Shown: in pieces, positions 1 through 9,540 of the stretch
How the letters are laid out: each line of letters opens with the position of its first letter
Position numbering within the stretch: position 1 is the first letter of the stretch
Assembly: GCF_002914525.1 (NCBI RefSeq)
Contig: NZ_LODW01000022.1
Span: forward strand, 62,001 to 126,000
Reading direction: 5' to 3'
Origin: Rhizobium hidalgonense
Lineage (GTDB): Bacteria; Pseudomonadota; Alphaproteobacteria; Rhizobiales; Rhizobiaceae
DNA length: 64,000 nucleotides
The notes under the pieces: model-generated
The model's database searches: none
What the model saw: only the letters and a program-made list of their open reading frames with translations
What the model was told of the DNA's origin: nothing
Program-made: the position numbers and the translations under genes

Positions 1-1985
1 GGATCCGCGATGAGATCGTCGACATTGGCGATCGTCGCCATCCGGGCGGAATAATCGTCGGTGCGCGCTCCGGCGGCAAATTTCGTGTTGCGGATCTGGG
101 TGTCCGTCTGCGCCGACAGGCCGTCCTTGAGAGAGCCATCCGCCTTGAAGTTGAAGGCGGCGGCAACGTCGGCATAGGTGCCGGTGCCGCTCTGATCGGT
201 GAGAATGCTGCGAAGAGCGACGTCGGTGACGGTAGACGGGATGCCGAAGGCGTTGCGCACGAAATTGTTCAGCTTCTGGTCCGCCAGCAACTGATCGACG
301 TTCGAGATTCCCGCGATGGTCGACTGATAATAGACGGCCGCACTATCGGCCTTGCTGGCAGTGCTCGCGCTTTGCGAAGCAGTCTGCGAGGCGTAAAGGG
401 TGGCGACCGAACCGTCCGTCTTGAAATTGAAGAGATCGTGGACGTCGCTATAGCCCTGAGCGCTGGCGGCCGCGGGATCGACGAGGAAAGTCCTCAGCGT
501 CGCATCGGAGACGCTGTCGGCGATCTGCATGCTGGTCCTGAGATAGCTCACAGCAACCGGATCGGACATGATACCGTCGACATTGGTGACACCGCCGATC
601 ATGGTATTGAAATGCGCCGCGTTCGCTGCCGACTTGTCGGTGGTCGATTTGCGCTGCGTGTCCGTCTGGATCACCGCACCGTTGATCGAGCCATCAGACT
701 GGAAGTTGAAATCGGCATTGAGATCGGCGTGGCCCTGCGCGGCGGCATAGGCGGAGTCGGTCAGGATGTTCTTCAGATTGGCATTGCTGAAACCGGTGCC
801 GAGACCATAGGCATCCTTGATGTAGCGCGCCATGTTTCCGTCGGCGAGCAAGTCGTCGACATTCGTGATGCCGCTCGATTGCGAGGTCACCTTATAGTAG
901 TTGGCGGTGAGCGACGCCGCCGACGACAGCTTGTTCGCCTGGTCTAGCGTCTGGACGCGCACCGTGTTCGAAGTCGAACCGTCGGCTTTGAAGTTGAAGG
1001 CGTTGTAGACATTGGTAAAGCCCATCAGCTGGGCATAACCGGGATCGGTCAGGACCGTGCGCAGCGCCGCCGCGGTGAAATCGGCGCCCATGCTGTAAGC
1101 CGTCTTGATATAGGAGGTCAGACGTTTATCGGCGACCAGATCGTCGACATTGGTGATCGTGCCGATCTTGGCTGTATAATAGGCCTTGTTGTAGTCGGCC
1201 GCCGTTTTGTTGACGTAGACAACGTCGGAACCAACCGAATTGTCGATGATGACGGACTGGGAATTCAGCGTGTAGGTCTCGATGACAGAAGCCTTCTGCG
1301 CCGCGGTCTGGGCCGTGCCGGTGACCGTGCCGTCGGCGTTGAAGCCGAACTGGGCGGCCAGCGCCTTATACTTGTCGCCGCCCTGCGTATTGACGACGCT
1401 CGTGGGGTCGCTGAGATCGCTGGTCAGCACCTGGCGCAGAAAGTCCTTCGACGCATAGGTGGGATCGATATTGAAGGTCTTTAGCACATAGGTGCGAAGC
1501 CTGGTGTTGTTGACCAGATCGTCGACGGTCTTCACGCTGTCGATATTGTTGCTGTAATAAGTGCTCTCGGCGGTCGCTGCCTTGTCGGCGTCGACGAAGG
1601 ACTGCTTGTAGAGGCCGATCAGATCATCCTCCTGCGCATCCGTCTGCACGTCCTTCTCGGGCGCATTGAAATTGAAGGCGGCGGCGAATTCGCGGTAGCG
1701 CGTATCGGAGAGCTTGTTGGCGTAGCTGTTGGGGTCGGTGAGATCGCTTTCCAGCACCTTCTTCATGAAGGCCTTGGCATAGGTCATGTCTTCAAGACCA
1801 TAGGCTTTCATCGCATAGCTGTAGAGCTTGTAATCGCCGAGGAAGTCGTCGACGTCTTTGACCTTATTGATATGGTCGGCGTAGTACTGGGCATCCTTCT
1901 TGACCGTCGCCTGCGACGCGACCTTGTTCAGGCTCGACGTCATATCCTTCGACAGGATCGTGTAAGCGAGGGAAGCCGTAATCAT
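1..1985 (-). CDS. DUF1217 repeat protein, carboxyl end outside the window
   Basis: A continuous minus-strand reading frame of 661 codons runs from an ATG at 1985 (TTG is the preceding codon; an AAAGGG-like Shine-Dalgarno lies about 8 bases upstream) off the left edge without a stop. The protein starts MITASLAYTILSKDM and then repeats a unit of roughly 90-120 residues about seven times. Each unit has a V-x-N/T-VDDLL/V segment, a stretch like Y-x-x-x-A-Y/F-G, an L-R-x-I/V-L-T-D-P segment and an A-A-F-N-F-K-A-D-G-S close. These are hallmarks of DUF1217, a family I associate with flagellar gene neighbourhoods in Rhizobiales. There is no signal peptide or membrane segment; the region is Ser/Thr/Ala-rich and could be secreted or filamentous. 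Function is unknown and a flagellar link is inference only. Confidence 0.8.
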   Translation of the reverse strand, partial: MITASLAYTILSKDMTSSLNKVASQATVKKDAQYYADHINKVKDVDDFLGDYKLYSYAMKAYGLEDMTYAKAFMKKVLESDLTDPNSYANKLSDTRYREFAAAFNFNAPEKDVQTDAQEDDLIGLYKQSFVDADKAATAESTYYSNNIDSVKTVDDLVNNTRLRTYVLKTFNIDPTYASKDFLRQVLTSDLSDPTSVVNTQGGDKYKALAAQFGFNADGTVTGTAQTAAQKASVIETYTLNSQSVIIDNSVGSDVVYVNKTAADYNKAYYTAKIGTITNVDDLVADKRLTSYIKTAYSMGADFTAAALRTVLTDPGYAQLMGFTNVYNAFNFKADGSTSNTVRVQTLDQANKLSSAASLTANYYKVTSQSSGITNVDDLLADGNMARYIKDAYGLGTGFSNANLKNILTDSAYAAAQGHADLNADFNFQSDGSINGAVIQTDTQRKSTTDKSAANAAHFNTMIGGVTNVDGIMSDPVAVSYLRTSMQIADSVSDATLRTFLVDPAAASAQGYSDVHDLFNFKTDGSVATLYASQTASQSASTASKADSAAVYYQSTIAGISNVDQLLADQKLNNFVRNAFGIPSTVTDVALRSILTDQSGTGTYADVAAAFNFKADGSLKDGLSAQTDTQIRNTKFAAGARTDDYSARMATIANVDDLIAD

Positions 1986-2282
1986 CAAATGCGCCCTTTT
2001 CGGCAAAATCTCTAAAAGAACGAACTGCTGGTAAGCATATTTTGCCACGAAAAGCTTACCTGAGACTTACCTCAGGATGCATCATTTCAGCACAGCGTCC
2101 TGTTCACCTTCCGGAAACCCTGCCGGATTCGGTTTTGATAACCATCAGAGGAGGCAAAGTTTTCTTAACCGCAATTTTTAAGCTGTACGGAAGGGCAGGC
2201 CCCTATTGTCGGCCATAGAGGACGAAAAGTCCCAAGGAGAAGACCGGAAATCGGCTCTCAGGTAAGACAAGGGTAGAATGAC
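1986..2282. other. Intergenic region between divergent DUF1217 and DUF6101 genes
   Basis: This 297-bp spacer must carry promoters for both divergent genes. A small hairpin, CCTGAG-N6-CTCAGG, sits at 2059-2076 on the DUF1217 side. An A/T-rich stretch around 2158-2185 may hold the DUF6101 promoter. No RNA gene or repeat was recognised. Confidence 0.4.
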
Positions 2283-2849
2283 ATGAACAATCCCGTAAAG
2301 AAGCCGGCCTGGGCTGGCACGACGTTACGCCTCGATCCGTCCCGCTTTCCCCAGCAGGTCAGCTACGCCATCCATGATTGTTCGGATGACGTCAATATTA
2401 CCATCGACGAACGCGGCGCGGTCCTGCGCAAGGTCCTGCCTTCCAGCGGTCTCCCGCTGTCGATTGCGCTGCCGAAGAGAGTCTTCTTGGGTGTCGCCGC
2501 CCGCGCCATCGACCATGGCGACGGCGAGGTCACCGTCACGCTCGAGCTTCACCACGCCGATCCGGAGCTCTGCATTCCGCTGCTCGTCGCCCATGATCTC
2601 AGCGATATCGCCGCCGACTGGCGCAGCTGGTCGGAAGCCTTCCGCATTCCGATGCTGATGGTCGAGGCCGACGGCGTCGCCCGTCCGCTCGAAGATCATA
2701 TCGGCGGCTTGCGCACCAGCGATCTCAAGCCGCGCCGCCGTCATTCCTATTTCGCCAATCGCCGCCCGCGCTTCCTCGTGCGCCGCACCACCGGCCAACT
2801 CGGCGTCGCCATGAAGATCGAAGGCAAGGAAATCATCGCCCGCAACTGA
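2283..2849 (+). CDS. DUF6101 family protein
   Basis: A 188-residue soluble protein of a conserved Rhizobiales family of unknown function (DUF6101). It has no signal peptide or membrane helix. The first half is acidic (VNITIDERGAVLRK) and the carboxyl part is very basic (LKPRRRHSYFANRRPRFLVRR), so contact with nucleic acid or a membrane surface is possible but unproven. It is a single-gene unit, divergent from the DUF1217 gene and closed by a strong hairpin 35 bases after the stop. The family name is recognition from memory; no function can be assigned. Confidence 0.8.
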   Translation: MNNPVKKPAWAGTTLRLDPSRFPQQVSYAIHDCSDDVNITIDERGAVLRKVLPSSGLPLSIALPKRVFLGVAARAIDHGDGEVTVTLELHHADPELCIPLLVAHDLSDIAADWRSWSEAFRIPMLMVEADGVARPLEDHIGGLRTSDLKPRRRHSYFANRRPRFLVRRTTGQLGVAMKIEGKEIIARN

Positions 2850-2884
2850 GCGATATCGCGACACTTCGTTTTCGCATCGTTTTG

Positions 2885-2908
2885 AAACCCGGCGCCCGCG
2901 CCGGGTTT
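2885..2908. terminator. Intrinsic terminator hairpin after DUF6101
   Basis: A perfect 10-bp stem AAACCCGGCG / CGCCGGGTTT with a 4-base loop. It lies between the convergent DUF6101 and ubiA genes. The A and T runs on both sides let it work in either direction. Confidence 0.85.
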
Positions 2909-2930
2909 GTCGTTTCATTCATCGTTTCAT

Positions 2931-3890
2931 TCAGGGAATGGCAAACAGCAGCGAAACGAAAAGGCCGAAGAAGATGATCAGGCCGACGCGATTATTCGAT
3001 TTGAACAGCGCCAGGCATTGAGCGGCATCGTCGATATCGAGTCGGACGATCTGCCAGGCGAACATGCCGGCGGCGCCGAGCAAGGCCAGGAATGCGATGA
3101 GATTGGCGCCGGCGAGAGCAAAGGCCATAAACATCAGTACCAGTGTCAGCCCATATAGGCCGATCAGCCATTGCCGAGTCCTGTCGCCGAACAGGCGCGC
3201 GGTCGAGCGGACGCCGATCAGCTCGTCATCCTCCTTGTCCTGATGCGCGTAGATCGTATCGTAACCGATCGTCCATGCGACGGAGGCGGCGTAAAGCAGG
3301 ATGGAGGCGAGGGAAATTTCGCCCAAGATGCCGGCCCAGCCCATCAGCGCACCCCAGGAAAAGGCAAGCCCGAGATAGAATTGCGGCCAGTCGGTAAAGC
3401 GTTTGGCATAGGGATAAAGCGCGACGATGCCGAGCGAGAGCACGCCGAGGAAAACGGTGAACCAGTTGAACTGCAAGAGCACGAACAGCCCGACCAGCGC
3501 CTGCAGGCCGATGAAGATTTTCGCCCGGGCGCGCGTGACGCGGCCTGAGGGGAGCGGACGCGACCGCGTGCGCGCCACTTCCATGTCGATCTCATGGTCG
3601 ACGAGATCATTATAGGTGCAGCCGGCGCCGCGCATGGCGACGGCGCCGACGAAATAAAGGAACAGGTGCGACACCAGCAGGCTGCCGGAATAAAGCCCCT
3701 CGCCGATCGCCGCATTGGCAGCAAGGGTTGCCGACCAGAAGCACGGCCACATCAGCAACTGCCAGCCGATCGGCCGATCCCAGCGCGCCAGCTGCGCGTA
3801 GGGCCAGAGCCATGGCGGCAGGATCCGGTAGACCCAGTTGTCGGAAGGTGCGTCGGAAACGCGATCGTTGAAGTCGCCGGTATCTTGCAT
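2931..3890 (-). CDS. ubiA: 4-hydroxybenzoate octaprenyltransferase
   Basis: A polytopic inner-membrane prenyltransferase that joins the polyprenyl chain to 4-hydroxybenzoate in ubiquinone synthesis. The two Asp-rich Mg/diphosphate motifs are visible: NDLVDHEID, with the following ARTRSRPLPSG, and DTIYAHQDKEDD in the second half. About eight hydrophobic helices follow the usual UbiA layout. I start it at the ATG encoding MQDTGDF (319 residues, usual family length). The frame stays open to 3992, but that extension lies inside a palindromic intergenic repeat, so the upstream ATG at 3953 is unlikely. The octaprenyl diphosphate synthase that makes its co-substrate is at 27.2-28.2 kb. Confidence 0.93.
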   Translation of the reverse strand: MQDTGDFNDRVSDAPSDNWVYRILPPWLWPYAQLARWDRPIGWQLLMWPCFWSATLAANAAIGEGLYSGSLLVSHLFLYFVGAVAMRGAGCTYNDLVDHEIDMEVARTRSRPLPSGRVTRARAKIFIGLQALVGLFVLLQFNWFTVFLGVLSLGIVALYPYAKRFTDWPQFYLGLAFSWGALMGWAGILGEISLASILLYAASVAWTIGYDTIYAHQDKEDDELIGVRSTARLFGDRTRQWLIGLYGLTLVLMFMAFALAGANLIAFLALLGAAGMFAWQIVRLDIDDAAQCLALFKSNNRVGLIIFFGLFVSLLFAIP

Positions 3891-3944
3891 GCCGCCATCT
3901 AGCGACCGGCCGGCGATCCGGTCAAGAAGCGATCTCTTTGTCTT

Positions 3945-3992
3945 ATGCATGTCGTTATCCGGAACCGCTGCACACGTCCGGGCGACATGCAT
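3945..3992. repeat. Palindromic intergenic element, ATGCATGTCG arms
   Basis: Perfect 10-bp inverted arms ATGCATGTCG / CGACATGCAT enclose a core with CCGGAACCGCTGCACAC and GTCCGG. The same core recurs at 52404-52451, and related cores with other arms occur at 19511, 26022, 34187, 34244 and 56264. It separates ubiA from the OmpV-like gene and overlaps the false upstream extension of ubiA. Confidence 0.75.
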
Positions 3993-3996
3993 TGGA

Positions 3997-4809
3997 TCAC
4001 TGCAGGGAGAAATTGAACTTGTAGGTCGCCGAGACTCCGATCACGACCTGGTTCTTCGAGCCGCGGTCGCGCACCAGGCTGCTGTCGGCCGCGGGACCGG
4101 CCAGCCGCTTATATTCGAGGAAAGAGCTTGCCGAGAGGTTTTCCGTCGCCTTCCAGGTGATGGCCGTTCCGGCGCCATAAGACTGGATGCCCGACGACGG
4201 CTTGTAAGGATCAAGGCCGCTTGCCGCGGCGTGTTTGGCGCTGACGCCGTAATAGGCGTCGTAGTAGCCAGCGGTGGCAAATGTCGCGCGCGGGCCGCCT
4301 GACAGCTGCAGGTTGGGCGCGATATCGGTAAAGGCATCGACGGCCAGATCGGCGACGACGCCGTCGTGGGAACGGATGCCCTGGCGGACTTCGGCGCGGG
4401 CGCGCAAGAAGTCGGTTGGGTAGACCTCGACAAAGCCGCCGGCCTCCGCCCCCCATTTGACCTTTCTCAAGCCCTTCAGGTCGCTGTCGTCGCCCGCATC
4501 GCGCGACGGGACGAATTTGCCGACGATGCCGGCGCGGAAGGCGCCCTTGTCGATGAGGGCGAAGGACGGATTGTCGTTGCGCGAGGAAAAGCGCGGGCCT
4601 GCACCTTGGCGGCCCACCGAAATCAGCGGGCTGAACTTGAATTCATTATGCGACGAGCCCTCGAATTTCGGGGCGGAGAAGCCGGCGACGCCGACGCTCA
4701 AATACCAGTCGCCGGACCAGAAGGGCTGGCCGCTTTCTTGCGCGAGCGCCAAAGCTGGGGATGAAAGGGCAATAGCCAAAGAGATCGATACGACTGATCG
4801 ATGAGACAC
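3997..4809 (-). CDS. MipA/OmpV family outer membrane protein
   Basis: A 270-residue precursor with a Sec signal peptide (MSHRSVVSISLAIALSSPALALAQ, cleavage near residue 24). The rest is an amphipathic beta-rich sequence ending in a hydrophobic/aromatic strand (ATYKFNFSLQ), typical of outer-membrane barrels. Features such as SGDWYLSVGVAGFSAPKFEGS and the closing strand fit the MipA/OmpV family, whose E. coli member scaffolds the lytic transglycosylase MltA. A scaffolding role here is only by family analogy. It is transcribed alone, with a 180-bp gap to the upstream phosphatase gene. Confidence 0.85.
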   Translation of the reverse strand: MSHRSVVSISLAIALSSPALALAQESGQPFWSGDWYLSVGVAGFSAPKFEGSSHNEFKFSPLISVGRQGAGPRFSSRNDNPSFALIDKGAFRAGIVGKFVPSRDAGDDSDLKGLRKVKWGAEAGGFVEVYPTDFLRARAEVRQGIRSHDGVVADLAVDAFTDIAPNLQLSGGPRATFATAGYYDAYYGVSAKHAAASGLDPYKPSSGIQSYGAGTAITWKATENLSASSFLEYKRLAGPAADSSLVRDRGSKNQVVIGVSATYKFNFSLQ

Positions 4810-4988
4810 GTCCGCACTCCAGAAAACGCAAAAACAAAGCCGCGGAGAGCGGCGGTGGCTAGACTTATCGTGATGTCGTTACCGCGATGTTAACCACGGA
4901 GAAACAAAGGGCGCGAATGAAAGGCGTGCCGTGTAGCCCCCTCATCCGACCTACGGGCCACACGGCTGATGCCAGCTATCGAATTCCG

Positions 4989-5576
4989 CTATCTCTGATT
5001 CCACCCACGGATAACCGGTTCGCTCAGGTCGTGCTCGTAGCCGAGCATGCTGATACTGGTCGTATCGAGCGAGAAACACACACCGCCTTCCGGTGGCAGG
5101 CCGAGCCAGCGGGCGGCGAGCACGCGCAGGAAATGCGAGCTGGAGAAGATCAGGACGGTGCCGGCCGTTTGGCGAAGCGCGTGGATGACGGCATCGGCGC
5201 GGGCGCCGACATCGGCGGCGAATTCTCCATTCGGGCAGCCGTCGCGAAAGAGCTGCCAGCCTGGGCGCACGGCCAGGATTTCCTTGGTGGTGATGCCTTC
5301 ATAGGCGCCGTAATCCCATTCGGCGAGATCGTCCCTGATGATCGCCTCTGATCCGAAGCCGGCCAGCGCGCAGGTTTTGCGGGCCCGTGCCGACGGGCTC
5401 GACCAGACGGCGGAGAAAATGAGGCCCGAAAGCCGATCAGTGAGCTTGCCGGCGGCGGCCTCACCGTTTGCCGTCAGCGGGATATCGGTTCGTCCGGTAT
5501 GGCGCCCGGAACGGCTCCATTCGGTTTCGCCGTGGCGGACGAGATAGATCTCGGGAAACGCGCTGCTCATCGGCAT
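4989..5576 (-). CDS. Histidine phosphatase (phosphoglycerate mutase-like)
   Basis: A 195-residue member of the histidine phosphatase superfamily. The RHGE motif at residues 14-17 (YLVRHGETEW) carries the phospho-accepting His. A downstream acidic AEWDYGAYEG and a later SSSHFLRVLAARWLGL segment supply the second catalytic His region. Substrate is unknown: cofactor-dependent mutases, cobalamin phosphatases and sugar phosphatases all share this fold, and SixA- or PhoE-like roles are possible. ATG codons at 5576 and 5570 are both usable. It lies 34 bases downstream of the CFA synthase gene, so the two are probably cotranscribed. Confidence 0.85.
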   Translation of the reverse strand: MPMSSAFPEIYLVRHGETEWSRSGRHTGRTDIPLTANGEAAAGKLTDRLSGLIFSAVWSSPSARARKTCALAGFGSEAIIRDDLAEWDYGAYEGITTKEILAVRPGWQLFRDGCPNGEFAADVGARADAVIHALRQTAGTVLIFSSSHFLRVLAARWLGLPPEGGVCFSLDTTSISMLGYEHDLSEPVIRGWNQR

Positions 5577-5610
5577 GCCCTTTCATTATGGCCGGCGCAA
5601 AGGCTGCCGC

Positions 5611-6870
5611 TCAGAAGGTCACCTTTTCCAGCGGCGGGCGCCTCGCCTCGAATTCCTTCAGCTTGGCTTCATTCTCAGCAATGTAAGTGCGATTGTCGGG
5701 AACCGTAAACTGGTTCTTGGCGATCTGGATCTGCAGGATGAAGAGCTCGTCCCAGCGAAAGCCCATTTCCGAGCCGGCCAGATAGAATTCCCACATGCGG
5801 AAGAACTGCTCGTCGTAAAGCGCCACCGCTTCGGCCTTGCGCGCCACGAAACGCTCGCGCCAGTGGCGCAGCGTATAGGCGTAATGCAACGGCAGGATTT
5901 CGACATCCCTGACCAGCAGCCCGGCCTTTTCGAGCGGCGGCAAGACTTCGCCGACGGAAGGAATATAACCGCCGGGGAAAATATACTTTTCGATGAAGGC
6001 ATTGGTGCCAAAGCTCGGCTTCGGGCGGCCGATCGAATGCAGCACCATGACGCCGTTATCGTCGAGCAGATCGGCGACCTTGCGGAAGAAATTGGGGTAA
6101 TTGCCGATCCCGACATGTTCGAACATGCCGACCGAGACGATGCGGTCGAACTTCATGCCGGTCATGCTGCGATAATCCTGCAGCTCGAAACGCACGCGCT
6201 CGGCCAGACCGCGCTTTTCGGCGCGGGTGCGGGAAACCTTCAGCTGCTCTTCGCTGAGCGTAATGCCGGTGAAATCGGCCCCCTCGGTCGCCTCCGTCAG
6301 ATACATGCCCATGCCGCCCCAGCCGGAGCCGATTTCCAGGATGCGCTGGTTGGGCTGAAGCAGCAGCTTGGCGGCGATATGGCGTTTCTTGGCGAGTTGC
6401 GCCTCGTCGAGACCGATGCCCGGCGGTTCGAAATAGCCGCAGGAATATTGCCAGTCCTCGTCGAGGAAAAGATCGAAGAGCTTGGCCGACAGGTCGTAAT
6501 GATGGGCGACATTGTGCTTGTTGCGATTGACCGGCACGCGGCTCTTCAACTGCTGCCAGGCAATGCGGCCGACGAGCAGCGCCGCCATCTTGAAATCGAA
6601 GATCTCATTGGTGGTGTTCTGTTTCACCAGCGACAGAAAATCGTAGATATTGCCCTGTTCGAGAATGAACCGGCCTTGCATGTACATTTCGCCGAGCTTC
6701 ATCGTCGGGTCGCGGCGGATGGCGTCCTCGGCCTCCTGATCGGCCAGGCGGGCGGCAACGGTTTCACCGGTGCCGTCGCCGATCATGTAGGTATCGCCAT
6801 TGGCGAGGGTAAGTTCCAACGAACCCTTGCGGATGATTTGCTGGACGATCGAAAGGAAAGCCGACGCCAT
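5611..6870 (-). CDS. cfa: Cyclopropane-fatty-acyl-phospholipid synthase
   Basis: A 419-residue SAM-dependent enzyme that adds a methylene bridge to unsaturated acyl chains of membrane phospholipids. The amino half holds the lipid-binding segment. The methyltransferase domain has the SAM-binding motif ILEIGSGWGGMGMYL near residues 195-210, FTGITLSEEQ after it, and the family signature FEHVG. Length and motifs match bacterial CfaS. Rhizobia often have more than one cfa copy, so the exact paralogue is not decided. A perfect 7-bp palindrome sits 14-33 bases upstream of the ATG and may affect translation or repressor binding. Confidence 0.93.
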   Translation of the reverse strand: MASAFLSIVQQIIRKGSLELTLANGDTYMIGDGTGETVAARLADQEAEDAIRRDPTMKLGEMYMQGRFILEQGNIYDFLSLVKQNTTNEIFDFKMAALLVGRIAWQQLKSRVPVNRNKHNVAHHYDLSAKLFDLFLDEDWQYSCGYFEPPGIGLDEAQLAKKRHIAAKLLLQPNQRILEIGSGWGGMGMYLTEATEGADFTGITLSEEQLKVSRTRAEKRGLAERVRFELQDYRSMTGMKFDRIVSVGMFEHVGIGNYPNFFRKVADLLDDNGVMVLHSIGRPKPSFGTNAFIEKYIFPGGYIPSVGEVLPPLEKAGLLVRDVEILPLHYAYTLRHWRERFVARKAEAVALYDEQFFRMWEFYLAGSEMGFRWDELFILQIQIAKNQFTVPDNRTYIAENEAKLKEFEARRPPLEKVTF

Positions 6871-6883
6871 GGACGCCTCGCAA

Positions 6884-6903
6884 ATGTGACAGGATGGTCA
6901 CAT
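6884..6903. promoter_or_regulatory. Palindrome immediately upstream of cfa
   Basis: Perfect inverted repeat ATGTGAC-N6-GTCACAT. Read on the cfa strand it lies 14-33 bases before the start codon, so it could be an operator or an mRNA hairpin close to the ribosome site. It resembles a CRP/FNR half-site pair, but the TGTGA and TCACA halves are 8 rather than 6 bases apart. Confidence 0.45.
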
Positions 6904-7003
6904 CAACTTAGGCGATCTCTTTCGCCTTACAAGCGCCCGTTTTAGCACTCCTGAAATAACGTTGCCAAACTGTGGCATTTCTGCCGATAAACCGCCTAAA
7001 CCC

Positions 7004-9313
7004 TTATTTTCGCTTCATGGCTTCAGCGAGCGCGGCACCAAAAGCACCCTGGCTCTCCGGTTTGGGAGCCGCAGGCCGGCGCTCGGTCTGCGGCCGGGAA
7101 CCCTGGTTGCCGCGAGAATCACCACGCGGCGCGGCTGCAGAAGAACCGTCATCGCGTTTCATCGACAGAGCAATGCGCTTACGCTTGGCATCGACCTCGA
7201 CGACCCGAACCTTGACGACGTCGCCCGCCTTGACGACCTCATGCGGATCCTTGACGAAACGATCGGCAAGCTGCGACACATGCACCAGGCCATCCTGGTG
7301 CACGCCGATATCGACGAAGGCGCCGAAGGCGGCGACATTGGTCACCGTGCCTTCCAGCACCATGCCGGGCGTCAGGTCGGAAATCTCGTTGACGCCCTCG
7401 GCGAAGGTCGCGGTCTTGAAGCTCGGACGCGGGTCGCGGCCGGGCTTTTCCAGCTCGGCGAGGATGTCGCGAACCGTGGGCAGGCCGAATTTCTCGTCGA
7501 TGAACTGGCGCGGATCGACCGATTTCAAGACGGCGCTGTCGCCCATCAATGCGCGCAGATCGCGGCCGCAGGCGGCGACGATCTTCTTGGCGACGCCATA
7601 AGCCTCCGGATGCACCGAGGAAGCATCGAGCGGCTCCTTGCCGTTGGGGATGCGCAGGAAGCCGGCGCATTGCTCGAAGGTGCGGCCGCCCAGTCTCGCG
7701 ACCTTCAACAGATCGCGCCGGGTCTCGAAACGGCCCTCGCTGTCGCGATGGCGGACGATAGCGTCGGCGATCGATGGGCCGAGGCCGGAGACACGGGATA
7801 GCAGCGGCGCCGACGCGGTATTGAGATCGACGCCGACGGCGTTCACCGCATCTTCGACGACAGCATCGAGCGAACGCGACAGCTTCTGCTGGTCGACATC
7901 GTGCTGATACTGGCCGACGCCGATCGACTTCGGCTCGATCTTGACGAGTTCGGCGAGCGGATCCTGCAGGCGCCGCGCGATGGAGACGGCGCCGCGCAGC
8001 GAGACGTCGAGATCGGGAAACTCGGCCGCTGCGGTCGCCGAGGCGGAATAGACCGAGGCGCCGGCCTCCGAGACGATGACCTTGGTCGGCTTCGGCGCCG
8101 GCAAGTCGGCGAGCATATCGGCGACCAGCTTTTCGGTCTCGCGGCTGCCGGTGCCGTTGCCGATCGAGATCAGCTCGACATTGTGCTTGCGGACCAGCGA
8201 GGCGAGCTCGATCTGGGCGCCGCGCACGTCGTTGCGCGGCTGGAAGGGATAGACGGTCGAGGTCGCAATCACCTTGCCGGTGCCGTCGACGACGGCGACC
8301 TTGACGCCGGTGCGGATGCCGGGGTCGAGGCCCATGGTCGCGCGCGAGCCGGCCGGGGCGGCCAAGAGCAAATCCTTGAGGTTACGGGCAAAGACATGGA
8401 TCGCTTCCTCTTCGGCCCTTTCGCGCAGTTCCCGCATCAGGTCGAGCGACAGCGACATGGACAGCTTGACCCGCCAGGTCCAGCTTGCCACCTCCATCAG
8501 CCAGCGGTCGGCGGGGCGGCTCGCGCCGATCTCGTAAGCCGCAGCGATCATGCGCTCGACCGGCTTGTTCGGCGAGGCGGTCTCGATGTCGGCCTCGATC
8601 GTCAGCGTCAGCACCTCCTCGTTCCAGCCGCGCAGCATGGCGAGCGCGCGGTGGCCCGGCGCAGTCGCCCAGCGTTCGGAATGGTCGAAATAATCGGAAA
8701 ATTTTTCGCCCGCCGCCTGCTTGCCGTCGACGACCCTCGCCTTCAGCAGCGATGCCTGGCGCATATGGGCGCGCAGTCTGCCGAGCAGGTCGGCATTTTC
8801 GGCAATGCCTTCGGCGATGATGTCGCGCGCACCTTCAAGCGCCGTCTTCACATCGGGCACGTCTGCGGTGACGAAGCCTTCGGCGAGCGCCGCCGGTTCC
8901 CGGCCGCGGTCGGCGAGGATCACCTCGGCGAGCGGGCCGAGGCCGCGCTCGCGGGCGATTTCGGCGCGGGTACGGCGCTTCGGCTTGTAAGGCAGATAGA
9001 GATCCTCGAGCTCGGCCTTGGTTTCGGCCGCTGCGACCTTCCCCATCAGCTCGTCGGTCATCTTGCCCTGGCCGGTGATCGATTCGACGATCGCGTCGCG
9101 CCGGGCTTCGAGTTCGCGCAGATAAACCAGCCGCTCGGCAAGATTGCGCAGCTGCGTATCGTCAAGCCCACCCGTCACTTCCTTGCGGTAGCGGGCAATG
9201 AAGGGCACGGTGGCGCCCTCGTCGAGCAGCTCGATGGCGGCCTTGGCCTGTTCGGGCCGGGCGTTGATTTCGGCCGAGATACGGGCTGCGAGAAAACGGA
9301 GGTCAGCGGCCAT
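7004..9313 (-). CDS. tex: Tex family RNA-binding transcription accessory protein
   Basis: A 769-residue homologue of Tex, a nucleic-acid-binding protein related to eukaryotic Spt6. The amino part has the Tex signature ([19 protein letters not shown]). The centre carries the YqgF/RNase H-like fold ([20 protein letters not shown]), followed by helix-hairpin-helix motifs ([22 protein letters not shown]). The end is an S1 domain ([21 protein letters not shown]) and a low-complexity tail. I start at the ATG encoding [12 protein letters not shown]; the frame is open 234 bases further, but that extension has no family similarity. Divergent from glyS across a 227-bp promoter region. Confidence 0.95.
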   Translation of the reverse strand: MAADLRFLAARISAEINARPEQAKAAIELLDEGATVPFIARYRKEVTGGLDDTQLRNLAERLVYLRELEARRDAIVESITGQGKMTDELMGKVAAAETKAELEDLYLPYKPKRRTRAEIARERGLGPLAEVILADRGREPAALAEGFVTADVPDVKTALEGARDIIAEGIAENADLLGRLRAHMRQASLLKARVVDGKQAAGEKFSDYFDHSERWATAPGHRALAMLRGWNEEVLTLTIEADIETASPNKPVERMIAAAYEIGASRPADRWLMEVASWTWRVKLSMSLSLDLMRELRERAEEEAIHVFARNLKDLLLAAPAGSRATMGLDPGIRTGVKVAVVDGTGKVIATSTVYPFQPRNDVRGAQIELASLVRKHNVELISIGNGTGSRETEKLVADMLADLPAPKPTKVIVSEAGASVYSASATAAAEFPDLDVSLRGAVSIARRLQDPLAELVKIEPKSIGVGQYQHDVDQQKLSRSLDAVVEDAVNAVGVDLNTASAPLLSRVSGLGPSIADAIVRHRDSEGRFETRRDLLKVARLGGRTFEQCAGFLRIPNGKEPLDASSVHPEAYGVAKKIVAACGRDLRALMGDSAVLKSVDPRQFIDEKFGLPTVRDILAELEKPGRDPRPSFKTATFAEGVNEISDLTPGMVLEGTVTNVAAFGAFVDIGVHQDGLVHVSQLADRFVKDPHEVVKAGDVVKVRVVEVDAKRKRIALSMKRDDGSSAAAPRGDSRGNQGSRPQTERRPAAPKPESQGAFGAALAEAMKRK

Positions 9314-9540
9314 GGGATTTCCTGTTCCGACGAAAGTTGCGGGACCATAGCGGCGAAAAGCGGCAAGGCAATGCCCGACTGTGGTTTCCACAGCGGAAGT
9401 TAAGGGATTGGGGGTCATCCGTGTGTCGCCCCACCCCATCGCTCTCCGCCGTTTTTGCGGTTGTGCAGATGCGGCATTCTTTGATAGCAGAAGCAACGTT
9501 TTTGGATCGCCCTGCCCGCGGGCGCAAGGAAAAGAGTGAC

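Noticed and set aside
2160..2185. CtrA box (TTAA-N7-TTAA) upstream of DUF6101
   Set aside because: The two TTAA blocks are 9 bases apart, not 7.
3891..3992. Longer UbiA with up to 34 extra residues
   Set aside because: The extension falls in a palindromic intergenic repeat and has no ribosome site; the ATG at 3890 gives the usual family start.
6884..6903. CRP site upstream of cfa
   Set aside because: The TGTGA and TCACA halves are 8 bases apart instead of 6, so I keep it only as an unassigned palindrome.
5575..6945. Plus-strand open frame of about 456 codons opposite cfa
   Set aside because: Antisense to a clear CFA synthase, composition typical of mirror frames.
7901..9403. Plus-strand open frame of 500 codons opposite tex
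   Set aside because: Antisense shadow of tex, no ribosome site or domain.
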